Below, in pieces: positions 31,790-43,966 of a stretch of 64,000 bases of DNA (the stretch's first letter is position 1; each line of letters opens with the position of its first letter). The stretch is taken from NCBI GenBank assembly GCA_035578905.1, contig JAQJVL010000002.1, positions 5,803,229-5,867,228 of the forward strand. The letters are read 5' to 3'. Source of the stretch: Stictocephala bisonia (taxonomy: Eukaryota > Arthropoda > Insecta > Hemiptera > Membracidae). The notes under the pieces are model-generated. The model had not been told where the DNA came from and searched no databases. It saw nothing but the letters and a program-made list of their open reading frames with translations. Position numbers and translations under genes: made by a program.

Positions 31790-33258
31790 ATTATATGTGG
31801 AAGTTGGTGAATACAGAAGTAACGCGGATAAGTGTTTGGGGATTGTAAGACAGTGGTCAACGCATAATATATTCAAGTCCTACATAAATGCTACGGCTAG
31901 ATATGGAGACTTTAACGGTGGTGTGTTCAGAATCCATTCGGTGAGTACAATATTCCCCGATAAAGTAGCGTAAGTGTTTGGGTGAACAAAGGGTAGACAC
32001 AGGAACTAAGACAGAATAAATGCAAACTTTACTAAAATACTATGGCCAAAGGTGTGGACTTTAACAGTGGTTTGTACAGAAGGAACGTCGTGTCACCACT
32101 ATTTCCCAATAAGAGAGATTTAGTGCTTGGGGAATGTTAAAGAGATAGTGGCTAAGACAGAATATATTCAAGGCCTACCCAGACGCAGCGACTCTAACGG
32201 TAATATGTACAGAAGTAACGTTGAGTTTTCAATATTCCCTGAGAAAATAGAGTTAGTGCTTGGTGAGTTTTAAAGACAGTGGATAAGACAGAATACATTC
32301 AAGCTCTACAAAACATACTATCAGACACAGATACTTTAACGGTGGTAAGTACAGACGTAACAACATATCTCCAATATTCTTTGAGAAATTAGAGTAAGTG
32401 CTTGTGAAGTTTTAGAGGCATTTATTACAATATAATATATTTAAAATCTACACAAAAACTACAAACAAACATGGCTATTTCAATAGTGGTATGTACAGAA
32501 TGGAAACGGTGTCTCCAATATTCCTCGAAAAAATAAAGAAAAGTAAGTGAGTGCTTGGGAAGTGTTAGAGCCGGTGTTTATGATAGAATATATTCAAACC
32601 TTACACAAATACTAAGACTAGACTTGGTGTCTGCAATATTTCTTACGATAATAGAGTGAGTGCTTGGAGAGTGGTGGGGTCAGTGGCTAAGACAAAATAT
32701 ATTCAAGCCCTAAATAAATACTTGGAGTAAACGCAAAGACTATGAGGTTGTGCGTACAAGAAGAACCTGTCGTGTCGAATATTCTACGAGATAGTAAAAT
32801 GAATGCTTGGAAAATGATAGAGACAGGGTATAGGACACAACATATTCAAGCCCTACATAATAACTACGTTTAATCGAAGATGCTTTTACGGTGGTAGGTA
32901 CTAAAGGAATGCGGCGTCTCTAATATTTCCCGGAAAAGTAGAGTGAGTGCTAGGGGAGTGGTAGACACAGAGGTTAAGACGCAATATATTCAAGCTCTAA
33001 AGAAATACTTACACTAGACACGAGGACTTGAGGTAGTGCATATAAGAGGAGCTTATTGTCTCGAATATTTTACGAGATAGTAAATACTTGGGGGTTGTTA
33101 GAGTCAGGTCCTAAGACACGTTATATTCAAGCCCTAAATAAATACTACGACCGGAAGTAGAGACTTTAACGGTGGTAAGTACAGGAGGAACGCGGTGTCT
33201 CCAATATTCCCCGGAAAATTAGAGTGAGTGCTTGGGGAGTGGTAGAGACAGTGGCTGC
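31790..33258 (+). repeat. 143-bp satellite array, about 11 units
   Basis: Landmarks recur in fixed order about every 140-145 bp: TGCTTGGGGAGTG, AAGACAGAATATATTCAAGC, CTACATAAATACTA, GACTTTAACGGTGGT and TCCAATATTCCCCGA. TGCTTGG-like words appear near 31835, 31975, 32124, 32258, 32399, 32542, 32660, 32807, 32947, 33086 and 33230. One unit near 32600 is shortened to about 118 bp. Units are diverged by substitutions and small indels, so the array is old. The frame at 31713-31973 lies partly in it and is not a gene. Confidence 0.88.
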
Positions 33259-34418
33259 CTACCGTACAGTGGCTTCTATATCTATTTATAACAGCTGGAT
33301 GACCAGTGGGGGAATAGAACCGAGGAAGTGGGCCATCAAGGTCAGCAGTGACCGGTGACCAAGTGGCCTACATTACAGGTGGAACAACATACCTTCACGC
33401 ACTCTCGTGTGAGCGTAACTGGTCAATGAACTCTGTATTTATTTGCTTTTATAATATGAATTAGATTTTATGGTCAACATACTCATCTTTCCATTGCAGA
33501 ATTATTTCTTATCCAAGAGCTTTCATTTCGTAACTAAAATCTCATATTTTCGAAACTAATAAATAACTGTAATACGTTAGTATGTTTAGTTCTTTTGTGA
33601 GCATCCAAACTTTTTTTAGGGGTACTAAGGTTAACAACTTACATTGAGAAAAACTTACATTTTGTGCTAATATCACGCTTCTCTAGTGGTAAAATGTATA
33701 TCAAACGTTTGTTTAATAGCGTGTTTTCTATTTCGAAGTAACTGTTTGATATTTGCATCTGTGGAAGGAAACCAAAGAATTGTGTGGAAATTCATTTTAG
33801 TACTTTGTTATAAAGAAATATATCTTTACATTCCTTGGTATCAATCTGTATTTTATTCGACAACATTAATAAAATAACTTCAGTTTGTCATTGATTATTT
33901 AAAACTATTAGAAGTCTACTACATAACCTCTACATTATATTGAATAGAATACTGCATTTGGCTGGTTAATAAAATACCTTTAAAAAAATAGTTTTAGATA
34001 TATTTTAATTAATATTAGTTCATATTAGTTCTGTTTCATAAATTTTCACAAAATCGGAAATCAGTAATTCTATAAAGATTGGCATAGTTTGTAATTTCAG
34101 CAATAAGTCGGAGTAATTAAAAAAAAAACTACAACAATAACCGATGTATAAAACGAATAGTTATTTCGAGAGTTTGAGGGAAAAGAAGGACACTTAGTTA
34201 ATTGTGTGTAAGAAGAGTACATTTTTAGGGCACGTTGGATGCATATACCAGAAAGGGAAGATACTAGGTCGGGTTTCGTCGTTGCTACAACTCACAACTT
34301 CTTTGGTTTGTAAAATTTTAGCCAAAGAATTCATGGAGTTAAAAGAATTATTAGTAAGTTGATGATATAAAAACTTTAATGTCTATTCTCTGACGATGAA
34401 TTGAAATATAAATATATA
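33259..34418. other. Spacer, nothing identified
   Basis: Slightly G+C richer at 33290-33420, AT-rich after. No gene supported. Confidence 0.4.
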
Positions 34419-34420
34419 TA

Positions 34421-34877
34421 CAGGGTAGAAAAAAATATGGAAACGCTTTCACAACTGTTGTATGACTTCACTTGTAAAAGTGAAATCTTGTACATGATCA
34501 TGGTTACAAAGAACATACTTTTTGACACCATTAGCGACATTGAATCTTAACAGGGGGACGGCACACGAGGAGTTGAACAAACCTCTTTAACGTAAGCCTA
34601 GGTCGAATTGGTATAAAATGAAATGTTTATTCAAGAAAAATTAACTGCCACAAATCGGACTTCGAAAGGTTTATCCCTTCCAGATTAGCGGTCATTTGGA
34701 TTACAAAGTAGCTAATTTAAACAATATTATTTCTGTGGTATTCAACGGTTTTAAGTACATTATTCTGATAAAAAATTATACTTTATGGAACACAATTATA
34801 TAAAAAATAAAATATCATATTATCTATGAAAATTATAACGTTGTTGTGAAAGCGTTGCCATATTTTTTTCCACCTTG
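34421..34877. mobile_element. Tc1/mariner-type MITE (457 bp)
   Basis: The left end CAGGGTAGAAAAAAATATGG plus AAACGCTTTCACAAC is matched by the right end, whose complement reads CAAGGTGGAAAAAAATATGG then CAACGCTTTCACAAC. The terminal inverted repeat is about 35 bp with few mismatches. TA dinucleotides flank both ends (34419-34420, 34878-34879), the target duplication of this superfamily. No transposase frame. Confidence 0.85.
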
Positions 34878-34879
34878 TA

Positions 34880-36240
34880 TATAAAGCTATACTAATAATA
34901 ATTTTTTAAATACAAACGTATGTGCTTCTGATTTACCAACGAGTAAAATCAACGAATATAATAATGGGAGTGTTTAGATGTAAAAGGGGACCCAGTAGTT
35001 TTAAAGACTACATTTGTGTAAAAAAAAAAAAAAAAAATACTATATGTATTTTAAATGTCATTGATGTAAAGCTCTAGTAAAGCCCATTGATGCCTTTCAA
35101 AGATTAGTTTTCAATAATCATGGCCTGAATTCAAAATTACAGTTGTGTTAAAAAAGTGTTCTAATATTAACTTGGTGTTTTAACTTACTCTATAATGCAA
35201 TGGATACCTAGTTACGTGAAAATTAAATTGGAAGCCTTTTTTTCAATACAATTTCTTTTATTTGAGGGGTTTCCAACACAATACCAAAATACTGAATGAG
35301 CGAAGTACTGAATTTCATAGATCTATGGAGATTCAAACCATAGACGATCGGCGTCTTATGAATGAATAATGAATAATAATAACAATTATAAATAGTTTTA
35401 GTCTAATTATTTTGGTCTTACGACAACTCTAAAAAATGTTTAGCTTGTGACAAGCTCATTCTAAAAGATATTTAACTGGCATAGGACTGCACTTCTGGAG
35501 AATGTTTTTAAAGAATGTGAGTCAGTCAAACAGAGATCAAGGTTCTTCAGGAAACTAAGACTGCCTCATGACTATTATTATTTATTTGCTCTCTTATAGT
35601 TGTGAAAATCCAAGTTCTGTTCCCACACTCCCTGAGGAACTGTTATTCAGTTAGTCATTCCATACACTTAGAAGGCCTTCGTTAATCCTATTGCTCTTAT
35701 ACCGTTAGATGACATCATCTATAACTCGTTTTGTGCACGCCCTGGATCATTGGCATGCATGTATCGAATACCTCAAGTGCACGCCAACGCTGCAATTGTG
35801 TATGGCGAGGCGTTATAATTGGCGTTTTTGTCGGCGAATCTCTCTAGTTATAAAAATATATTGATGTTGAAATCCAGGTCTAAATGTCAATATAGTTTTA
35901 ATACACTAAGTTGTATTATATTATGCTCAAAGGATTCTTGAATTGTACACGAATCGTTTTATTTTTATCAGTTCTTGACTCTTTTCATTCTACTGAAGTA
36001 CTAAGTTTACAAATATGATACAATAAATGATTAGTAAATTATACTCTTGAATTCAATTGAAAAGATATTATTTATGACAGAAGTTAACTCCTATATAATA
36101 GCGTTAGTACAAATAAATCTAAATTACAAATAAGCACTTAAAACAACGACATGTTCTTCTATAACCAACTAAGATACAGCGTTTAGGCATATCCTTGTAA
36201 TAAGTATTCCCTAACACCATAAAAGCAGCGGGATGGTTAA
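34880..36240. other. Spacer, nothing identified
   Basis: AT-rich, with a 17-base A tract at about 35021. The GACGATCGGCGTCTTA word at 35344 also occurs at 21375. No gene supported. Confidence 0.4.
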
Positions 36241-36460
36241 AACTTTAAGGAGCGGCCGTAGATAAGGGGCTAAAGCGCTGGCTTGCCACGCTGCCGATCC
36301 GGGTTCAGTCCCCGATATGACCTCTAATAGATTTTGGCCTGCCACTCCCGTGGTTCGGAAGTCACGTAAAGCCGTTGGTTACCAGGTTAAGTGTTGGAGA
36401 GGGCTCCTTAGCCCTAACTTCGCCTGGTAAAACAAGGCAGTCTTTAAACTTTAACTTTAA
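36241..36460 (+). mobile_element. tRNA-derived SINE, family B
   Basis: The tRNA-like head carries GGCCGTAGATAAGGGGCTAA (A-box region) and CCGGGTTCAGTCCCCG (B box, about 36298-36313). The tRNA-unrelated body runs through GGTTACCAGGTTAAGTG to the conserved 3' end GAGAGGGCTCCTTAGCCC then TAACTTCGCCTGGTAAAAC. That 3' end recurs without the head at 50333, 53809 (-), 61246 (-) and 61690 (-), so it is a mobile family with frequent 5' truncation. Confidence 0.8.
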
Positions 36461-36496
36461 TTTATGCTTGAATGTCTCTGAGCCACCTAATTGAAC

Positions 36497-37650
<1,154 letters not shown>

Positions 37651-38332
37651 GGTTGAGTTGTTAAGCTCGTGTCTCTCAGGTTATGTTGTTGAGCTCGTGG
37701 ATTGTCCTCAATTAGATTTAAGCCCTTCTTAAAGAAAACGATTACAAATGTATATAGATGGAAGTGTTGACGTAAACTATTCTTACAAGAGAATTTTTTG
37801 GCCTTCATAAATATTGCTCGTATAGCTTTTTCTTCATAAGTTGTGTTTTCATAAATTACAAAAAATATTATTGTGATGACTTTTTTTAATCCAAAACTAA
37901 AGTAAATGATTATTATATGCTGTGTGATTTTGTTTTAATATATTGTTTTAGTGTGATGTTATTGGCTTTGAATTCAAAACTATGAACACATCTTTGAAAC
38001 AGCTGATCATTTGAACTTATGATAAGTAAGGTACTTAGGTAGGTTAGGGTAGGCCTACTCGTTTACAAAATGGTCAGCAACTCCTGGCGAAATAACTTTT
38101 TCACTACACTACTATGAGTTCAGCTGTTTTCGTTATGTGTTTACCATATGCGAAACATCATATTTTCAACAGCTGTCTATTGTTTACTACCGAAAGTAAC
38201 ATTGTTTACAACCGAAAATTTTCCACAGTCAACAACACCTGTTTTTAAAACATGTTTCTAATTTAATAAACAGTTAACATTCCAATAATGAGTTTTTATT
38301 CGTAGTGTAGTGAAAAGTATCGTTCAAAACGC

Positions 38333-38432
38333 GAGTGAAAGTGTTTTGTATGTTCTCGACCATTTGAAGTGCTTGACAAGTCTCGCACTTCAAACATATG
38401 GTCTCGAACATGCAAAACCCCACTTTCCACTC
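38333..38432. ncRNA. 100-nt long hairpin, pre-miRNA-like or MITE relic
   Basis: GAGTGAAAGTG...TTTTGTATGTTC...GACCA...TTTGAAGTGC pairs with GCACTTCAAA...TGGTC...GAACATGCAAAA...CACTTTCCACTC around a loop of about 12 bases. Roughly 38 base pairs form, with small bulges. Size and loop fit a microRNA precursor, but short palindromic MITEs look the same and nothing here shows transcription. Confidence 0.35.
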
Positions 38433-38472
38433 TTGTTATGAAATATACTATAACCTCACTGTATTATCCCTA

Positions 38473-40488
38473 TATTGCGTGAATAAATATATGAAATGTT
38501 TTATTTAGAGAACAACAATGTATGTTGAATCTGTCAAGTTTCCTAATTATATGAAAATTTTCATTCATCAAGTGAATGTGATTCATGAAAAATTGTTGTT
38601 CCAAGAACAAGTGGAAGATAGAACTTCTCTAGATTTCCAACTCTTCAAGTGTTTTTAAACTAACACAACCTTATTCTAAAAATGTAACTATTATGTAGAA
38701 ATTAAATGGGTTACTTAAGTACTATAAAACATCTTTTATTTGTAGGACAAGGTAGAAGTAGCACCTGAAGATGGTAGGAATCTATACTTTCCTACGGAAA
38801 CTTATGTACAATTTTTGCCTGCATAAAATAATTATTTATTTTAACTTTTTACTGGATAGATAGGAACTCTGACGACTCTCTGCAAATGTATTCCAAACAC
38901 TTCTTAATACTCTGTGGCCAAAACCTCTGGATGGGTAACTGTAAATTCATTCCTATCTAATTAATTATTTGCTCATATTTTGTATTCATCGTTAAGCTAA
39001 ACATATAAAAGCCTTACAATATCAACATGTACATTGTTATTAAACTGATATTATTAATGAAGTTACTCTAAAATATAAAATGCACGTTCAATTAACAACT
39101 GACAAGTAATTGACTAAAACACTTTTCAACTATAGAATTATTTCAATTATAATCTAAGTAGGAACACAGAAAAAATATTCTGTTTGTCCCCGACTTTAAA
39201 CTTACCACAGACTCTTGGTGACGAGAAAAAATAAATAAATAAAAACACGTCTTTTGACGACGCAAATGCATCCACACTTTCGCACGACCACTCATATGTA
39301 TTGAACTTTCTAGACACGCCCACTAACCATGTATACACACCAGTGTTTGTAGAGTTTCTAGGCAATGAGTCTAATCTTCCATGTTTCCTGTGATATGAGA
39401 GATTATAGAAAGGACATATAAGTGGGCTTATTCCAAAACTCAGTTCGGCTTGTTACGCCATTCGTCAATTAAGTCTAACTGCCAATCTTAAAACTCTACT
39501 ACTCGTGTATTGTTCTTATTTTCAGTCATATGGCGAAATCTTTTGGGTCAATTAAGCTGAAAGCTATAAGATGTTTAAATTGCAAAAAATGGCACTGAGG
39601 ATTTATGAGTCATTGTACTCAGAGAACATCATGCAGACCTCTATTTTTAAACCCAAAATAATTTTCCAAAAAACAATAAAATAGATAATTACAATACAAG
39701 ACATGGTGATTTATATCTCACTTCTAAACACCGTCTACCACTCACCGAAAGAGGAGTATCCTTTTCTGCAATAAAGTACTTCATAATACAGTACTACCAG
39801 CCAAGCTGAGAGAGGAATGTTAGTACTTAAGGTTTAGCATTAAGTTAAAATATTTTCTTTTATCTAGAGTAATTTATAATTACTCCGACTTTATGAATCT
39901 CTGCCTAGGTTCGCTATGACCGAATACTTGGCTAGTATTGTCTTTTCCCTTTATAATTCTGTTTTTTTATATCTTAAAATAGTAAAAGCTAAATTTATTA
40001 TTTTCTTTAAATTGAGATGGATTGTAATTAATTATGGTAATTTAAAAACTGATTTTAATGTAATAACTGATTAATTAATTTAATTATAGATTTATAACTC
40101 ATTTGACGAAGCCTATTTGGATTTGTTGTATCTGTCAATGGTGAATAAAGATATTTATTTATTTAAACTCACCTTAAAAACATTAAGGTGATTTCTCACT
40201 GTACAGATGTATAGCTGACTGCGGTATTCAGGTGGAAGGCGCTACCATGAGAATGAAGATTTCAAGTGATTTATATCAGTTTTAGTAGGGTAATTCGTAC
40301 TTATACAGTATATTATTTCTTGAATAGTCAATTACATGTTTTTAGAAATAATAAAGAGCTGGAACATTACCCAACCCAAATTTAATACAATCAATGTACA
40401 AGATCCATATAACATTGCCTTAATACACATGTTCACCAAGACTACTAAAAAATACTACTACAAAAAATGAAATGAAATGGAAAGGGAA
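38473..40488 (+). repeat. Direct 2.0-kb duplication, copy 1 (left of gap)
   Basis: Identical, apart from a few substitutions, to 40989-43004 at an offset of 2,516. It ends in GAAAT/GGAAT pentamer DNA directly at the run of N. It contains the LINE remnant described separately and no gene; the 72-codon frame at 39147-39365 (-) is duplicated with it. Confidence 0.97.
39440..40172 (+). mobile_element. LINE 3' end (Jockey/I-like), copy 1
   Basis: Broken + strand translation shows FQSYGEIFW, then MFKLQKMALRI, then YNTRHGDLYLTSKHRLPLTE and SFSAIKYF. This is the characteristic order at the C-terminus of Jockey-like LINE ORF2 proteins (YG..FWG, LQKRALR, YNTR, HRL.LTERG, G.K.YN.LP). Several in-frame stops show it is dead. 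The segment ends AATAAAGATATTTATTTATT, a typical LINE 3' terminus. Confidence 0.75.
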
Positions 40489-40988
40489 NNNNNNNNNNNN
40501 NNNNNNNNNNNNNNNNNNNNNNNNNNNNNNNNNNNNNNNNNNNNNNNNNNNNNNNNNNNNNNNNNNNNNNNNNNNNNNNNNNNNNNNNNNNNNNNNNNNN
40601 NNNNNNNNNNNNNNNNNNNNNNNNNNNNNNNNNNNNNNNNNNNNNNNNNNNNNNNNNNNNNNNNNNNNNNNNNNNNNNNNNNNNNNNNNNNNNNNNNNNN
40701 NNNNNNNNNNNNNNNNNNNNNNNNNNNNNNNNNNNNNNNNNNNNNNNNNNNNNNNNNNNNNNNNNNNNNNNNNNNNNNNNNNNNNNNNNNNNNNNNNNNN
40801 NNNNNNNNNNNNNNNNNNNNNNNNNNNNNNNNNNNNNNNNNNNNNNNNNNNNNNNNNNNNNNNNNNNNNNNNNNNNNNNNNNNNNNNNNNNNNNNNNNNN
40901 NNNNNNNNNNNNNNNNNNNNNNNNNNNNNNNNNNNNNNNNNNNNNNNNNNNNNNNNNNNNNNNNNNNNNNNNNNNNNNNNNNNNNNNN
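40489..40988. other. Assembly gap, exactly 500 N
   Basis: A run of 500 N between two nearly identical 2.0-kb sequences. The round length suggests a placeholder of unknown true size. Confidence 0.99.
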
Positions 40989-43004
40989 TATTGCGTGAAT
41001 AAATATATGAAATGTTTTATTTAGAGAACAACAATGTATGTTGAATCTGTCAAGTTTCCTAATTATATGAAAATTTTCATTCATCAAGTGAATGTGATTC
41101 ATGAAAAATTGTTGTTCCAAGAACAAGTGGAAGATAGAACTTCTCTAGATTTCCAACTCTTCAAGTGTTTTTAAACTAACACAACCTTATTCTAAAAATG
41201 TAACTATTATGTAGAAATTAAATGGGTTACTTAAGTACTATAAAACATCTTTTATTTGTAGGACAAGGTAGAAGTAGCACCTGAAGATGGTAGGAATCTA
41301 TACTTTCCTACGGAAACTTATGTACAATTTTTGCCTGCATAAAATAATTATTTATTTTAACTTTTTACTGGATAGATAGGAACTCTGACGACTCTCTGCA
41401 AATGTATTCCAAACACTTCTTAATACTCTGTGGCCAAAACCTCTGGATGGGTAACTGTAAATTCATTCCTATCTAATTAATTATTTGCTCATATTTTGTA
41501 TTCATCGATAAGCTAAACATATAAAAGCCTTACAATATCAACATGTACATTGTTATTAAACTGATATTATTAATGAAGTTACTCTAAAATATAAAATGCA
41601 CGTTCAATTAACAACTGACAAGTAATTGACTAAAACACTTTTCAACTATAGAATTATTTCAATTATAATCTAAGTAGGAACACAGAAAAAATATTCTGTT
41701 TGTCCCCGACTTTAAACTTACCACAGACTCTTGGTGACGAGAAAAAATAAATAAATAAAAACACGTCTTTTGACGACGCAAATGCATCCACACTTTCGCA
41801 CGACCACTCATATGTATTGAACTTTCTAGACACGCCCACTAACCATGTATACACACCAGTGTTTGTAGAGTTTCTAGGCAATGAGTCTAATCTTCCATGT
41901 TTCCTGTGATATGAGAGATTATAGAAAGGACATATAAGTGGGCTTATTCCAAAACTCAGTTCGGCTTGTTACGCCATTCGTCAATTAAGTCTAACTGCCA
42001 ATCTTAAAACTCTACTACTCGTGTATTGTTCTTATTTTCAGTCATATGGCGAAATCTTTTGGGTCAATTAAGCTGAAAGCTATAAGATGTTTAAATTGCA
42101 AAAAATGGCACTGAGGATTTATGAGTCATTGTACTCAGAGAACATCATGCAGACCTCTATTTTTAAACCCAAAATAATTTTCCAAAAAACAATAAAATAG
42201 ATAATTACAATACAAGACATGGTGATTTATATCTCACTTCTAAACACCGTCTACCACTCACCGAAAGAGGAGTATCCTTTTCTGCAATAAAGTACTTCAT
42301 AATACAGTACTACCAGCCAAGCTGAGAGAGGAATGTTAGTACTTAAGGTTTAGCATTAAGTTAAAATATTTTCTTTTATCTAGAGTAATTTATAATTACT
42401 CCGACTTTATGAATCTCTGCCTAGGTTCGCTATGACCGAATACTTGGCTAGTATTGTCTTTTCCCTTTATAATTCTGTTTTTTTATATCTTAAAATAGTA
42501 AAAGCTAAATTTATTATTTTCTTTAAATTGAGATGGATTGTAATTAATTATGGTAATTTAAAAACTGATTTTAATGTAATAACTGATTAATTAATTTAAT
42601 TATAGATTTATAACTCATTTGACGAAGCCTATTTGGATTTGTTGTATCTGTCAATGGTGAATAAAGATATTTATTTATTTAAACTCACCTTAAAAACATT
42701 AAGGTGATTTCTCACTGTACAGATGTATAGCTGACTGCGGTATTCAGGTAGAAGGCGCTACCATGAGAATGAAGATTTCAAGTGATTTATATCAGTTTTA
42801 GTAGGGTAATTCGTACTTATACAGTATATTATTTCTTGAATAGTCAATTACATGTTTTTTGAAATAATAAAGAGCTGGAACATTACCCAACCCAAATTTA
42901 ATACAATCAATGTACAAGATCCATATAACATTGCCTTAATACACATGTTCACCAAGACTACTAAAAAATACTACTACAAAAAATGAAATGAAATGGAATG
43001 GAAT
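40989..43004 (+). repeat. Direct 2.0-kb duplication, copy 2 (right of gap)
   Basis: Same sequence as 38473-40488. Visible differences include CATCGTTAAG versus CATCGATAAG, CAGGTGGAAGG versus CAGGTAGAAGG, and TTTTTAGAAA versus TTTTTTGAAA. It runs uninterrupted into the (GGAAT)n tract and the palindrome. Confidence 0.97.
41956..42688 (+). mobile_element. LINE 3' end (Jockey/I-like), copy 2
   Basis: The same fossil as at 39440, carried by the duplicated segment. It has the same YNTRHGD and HRLPLTE words, and the same terminal AATAAAGATATTTATTT. Confidence 0.75.
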
Positions 43005-43086
43005 GAAATGAAATGAAATTAAATGAAATGGAATGGAATGGAATGGAATGGAATGGAATGGAATGGAATGGAATGGAATGGAATGG
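42983..43086 (+). repeat. (GGAAT)n / (GAAAT)n microsatellite, left of the palindrome
   Basis: Pentamer repeat grading from GAAAT to GGAAT units. It stops abruptly at the first base of the inverted repeat (43087). The last six bases, GAATGG, match the first six after the palindrome. Confidence 0.95.
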
Positions 43087-43510
43087 AGTAGTTATTTTAT
43101 AAGGGTAATAGACCCACTTTTTTTTGGTCACGTGACCGGATCCAAGATGGCGGCGCAGTGTTGCCAACCCCCCACCCCCTCCCCCACAAAATTTCCCTCA
43201 TTTCCCTCACATTCCCCTCACATTTCCCTCATTTCCCACATTTCCCACACATTACCCACATTTCCCACACACTACCCGCCAAATTCCCACGTTATACTAT
43301 ATAAAATTCACTCCTAACCTAACTTTTTCCATGTTATACTATATAAAATGCACTTTTTTCGTCCAATATGGCGTCATGAAACACAAAAGATGGCGACCGG
43401 ATCCAATATGGCGTCTTTTCCCGCCCGCGCCAACTCACACCCCGTGGGAAAATTCCCTCCCCAAAATTCCCTCATCCAACATGGCGTCTTTATACTATAT
43501 AAAATCAACA
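43087..43510. promoter_or_regulatory. Promoter-like terminal block, left arm
   Basis: Within 420 bp there are three TATATAAAA boxes (43298, 43340, 43496), a palindromic E-box GTCACGTGAC (43127-43136), a full YY1/Pho-like CAAGATGGCGGC (43143-43154), and four further ATGGCG words (about 43368, 43390, 43406, 43481). The combination suggests transcription start regions directed from the element's end. The inference rests on motif clustering only. Confidence 0.4.
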
Positions 43511-43530
43511 CCATATATACTATAACAAAT

Positions 43531-43966
43531 GTCGACCGTAGCGCCCCTGGCGGCAACGTAGCGCCCCTGGCGGCAACGCGATCGCAGCGCCCCTGGTGGC
43601 AATGCCGACCGATCACAGCGCCCCAAGCAGCAATACCTAGCGATCGCAGCGCCCCTGGCGGCAACGCGACCGTAGTGCCCCTGGCGGCAATGCCGACCGA
43701 TCACAGCGCCCCAAGCAGCAATACCTAGCGACCGCAGCGCCCCTGGCAGCAACGCGACCGTAGTGCCCCTGGCGGCAATGCCGACCGATCACAGCGCCCC
43801 AAGCAGCAATACCTAGCGACCGTAGCGCCCCTGGCGGCAATGCCGACCGATCGCAGCGCCCCAAGCAGCAATACCTAGCGACCGTAGTGCCCCTGGCGGC
43901 AATGCCGATCGCAGCGCCCCAAGCAGCAATACCTAGCGACCGTAGCGCCCCTGGCGGCAATGCCGG
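43531..43966. repeat. GC-rich minisatellite, left arm
   Basis: Tandem units alternate GCGCCCCTGGCGGCAATGCC with GCGCCCCAAGCAGCAATACC and joined CGACCG/TAGCGACCG spacers. The units form a higher-order repeat of roughly 86 bp. Reading frames of Ala/Arg/Gly-rich composition cross it in several registers and both directions; they are periodic artefacts. Confidence 0.9.

Noticed and set aside
40458..41126. Long frames across the N run
   Set aside because: They exist only because N codons are not stops.
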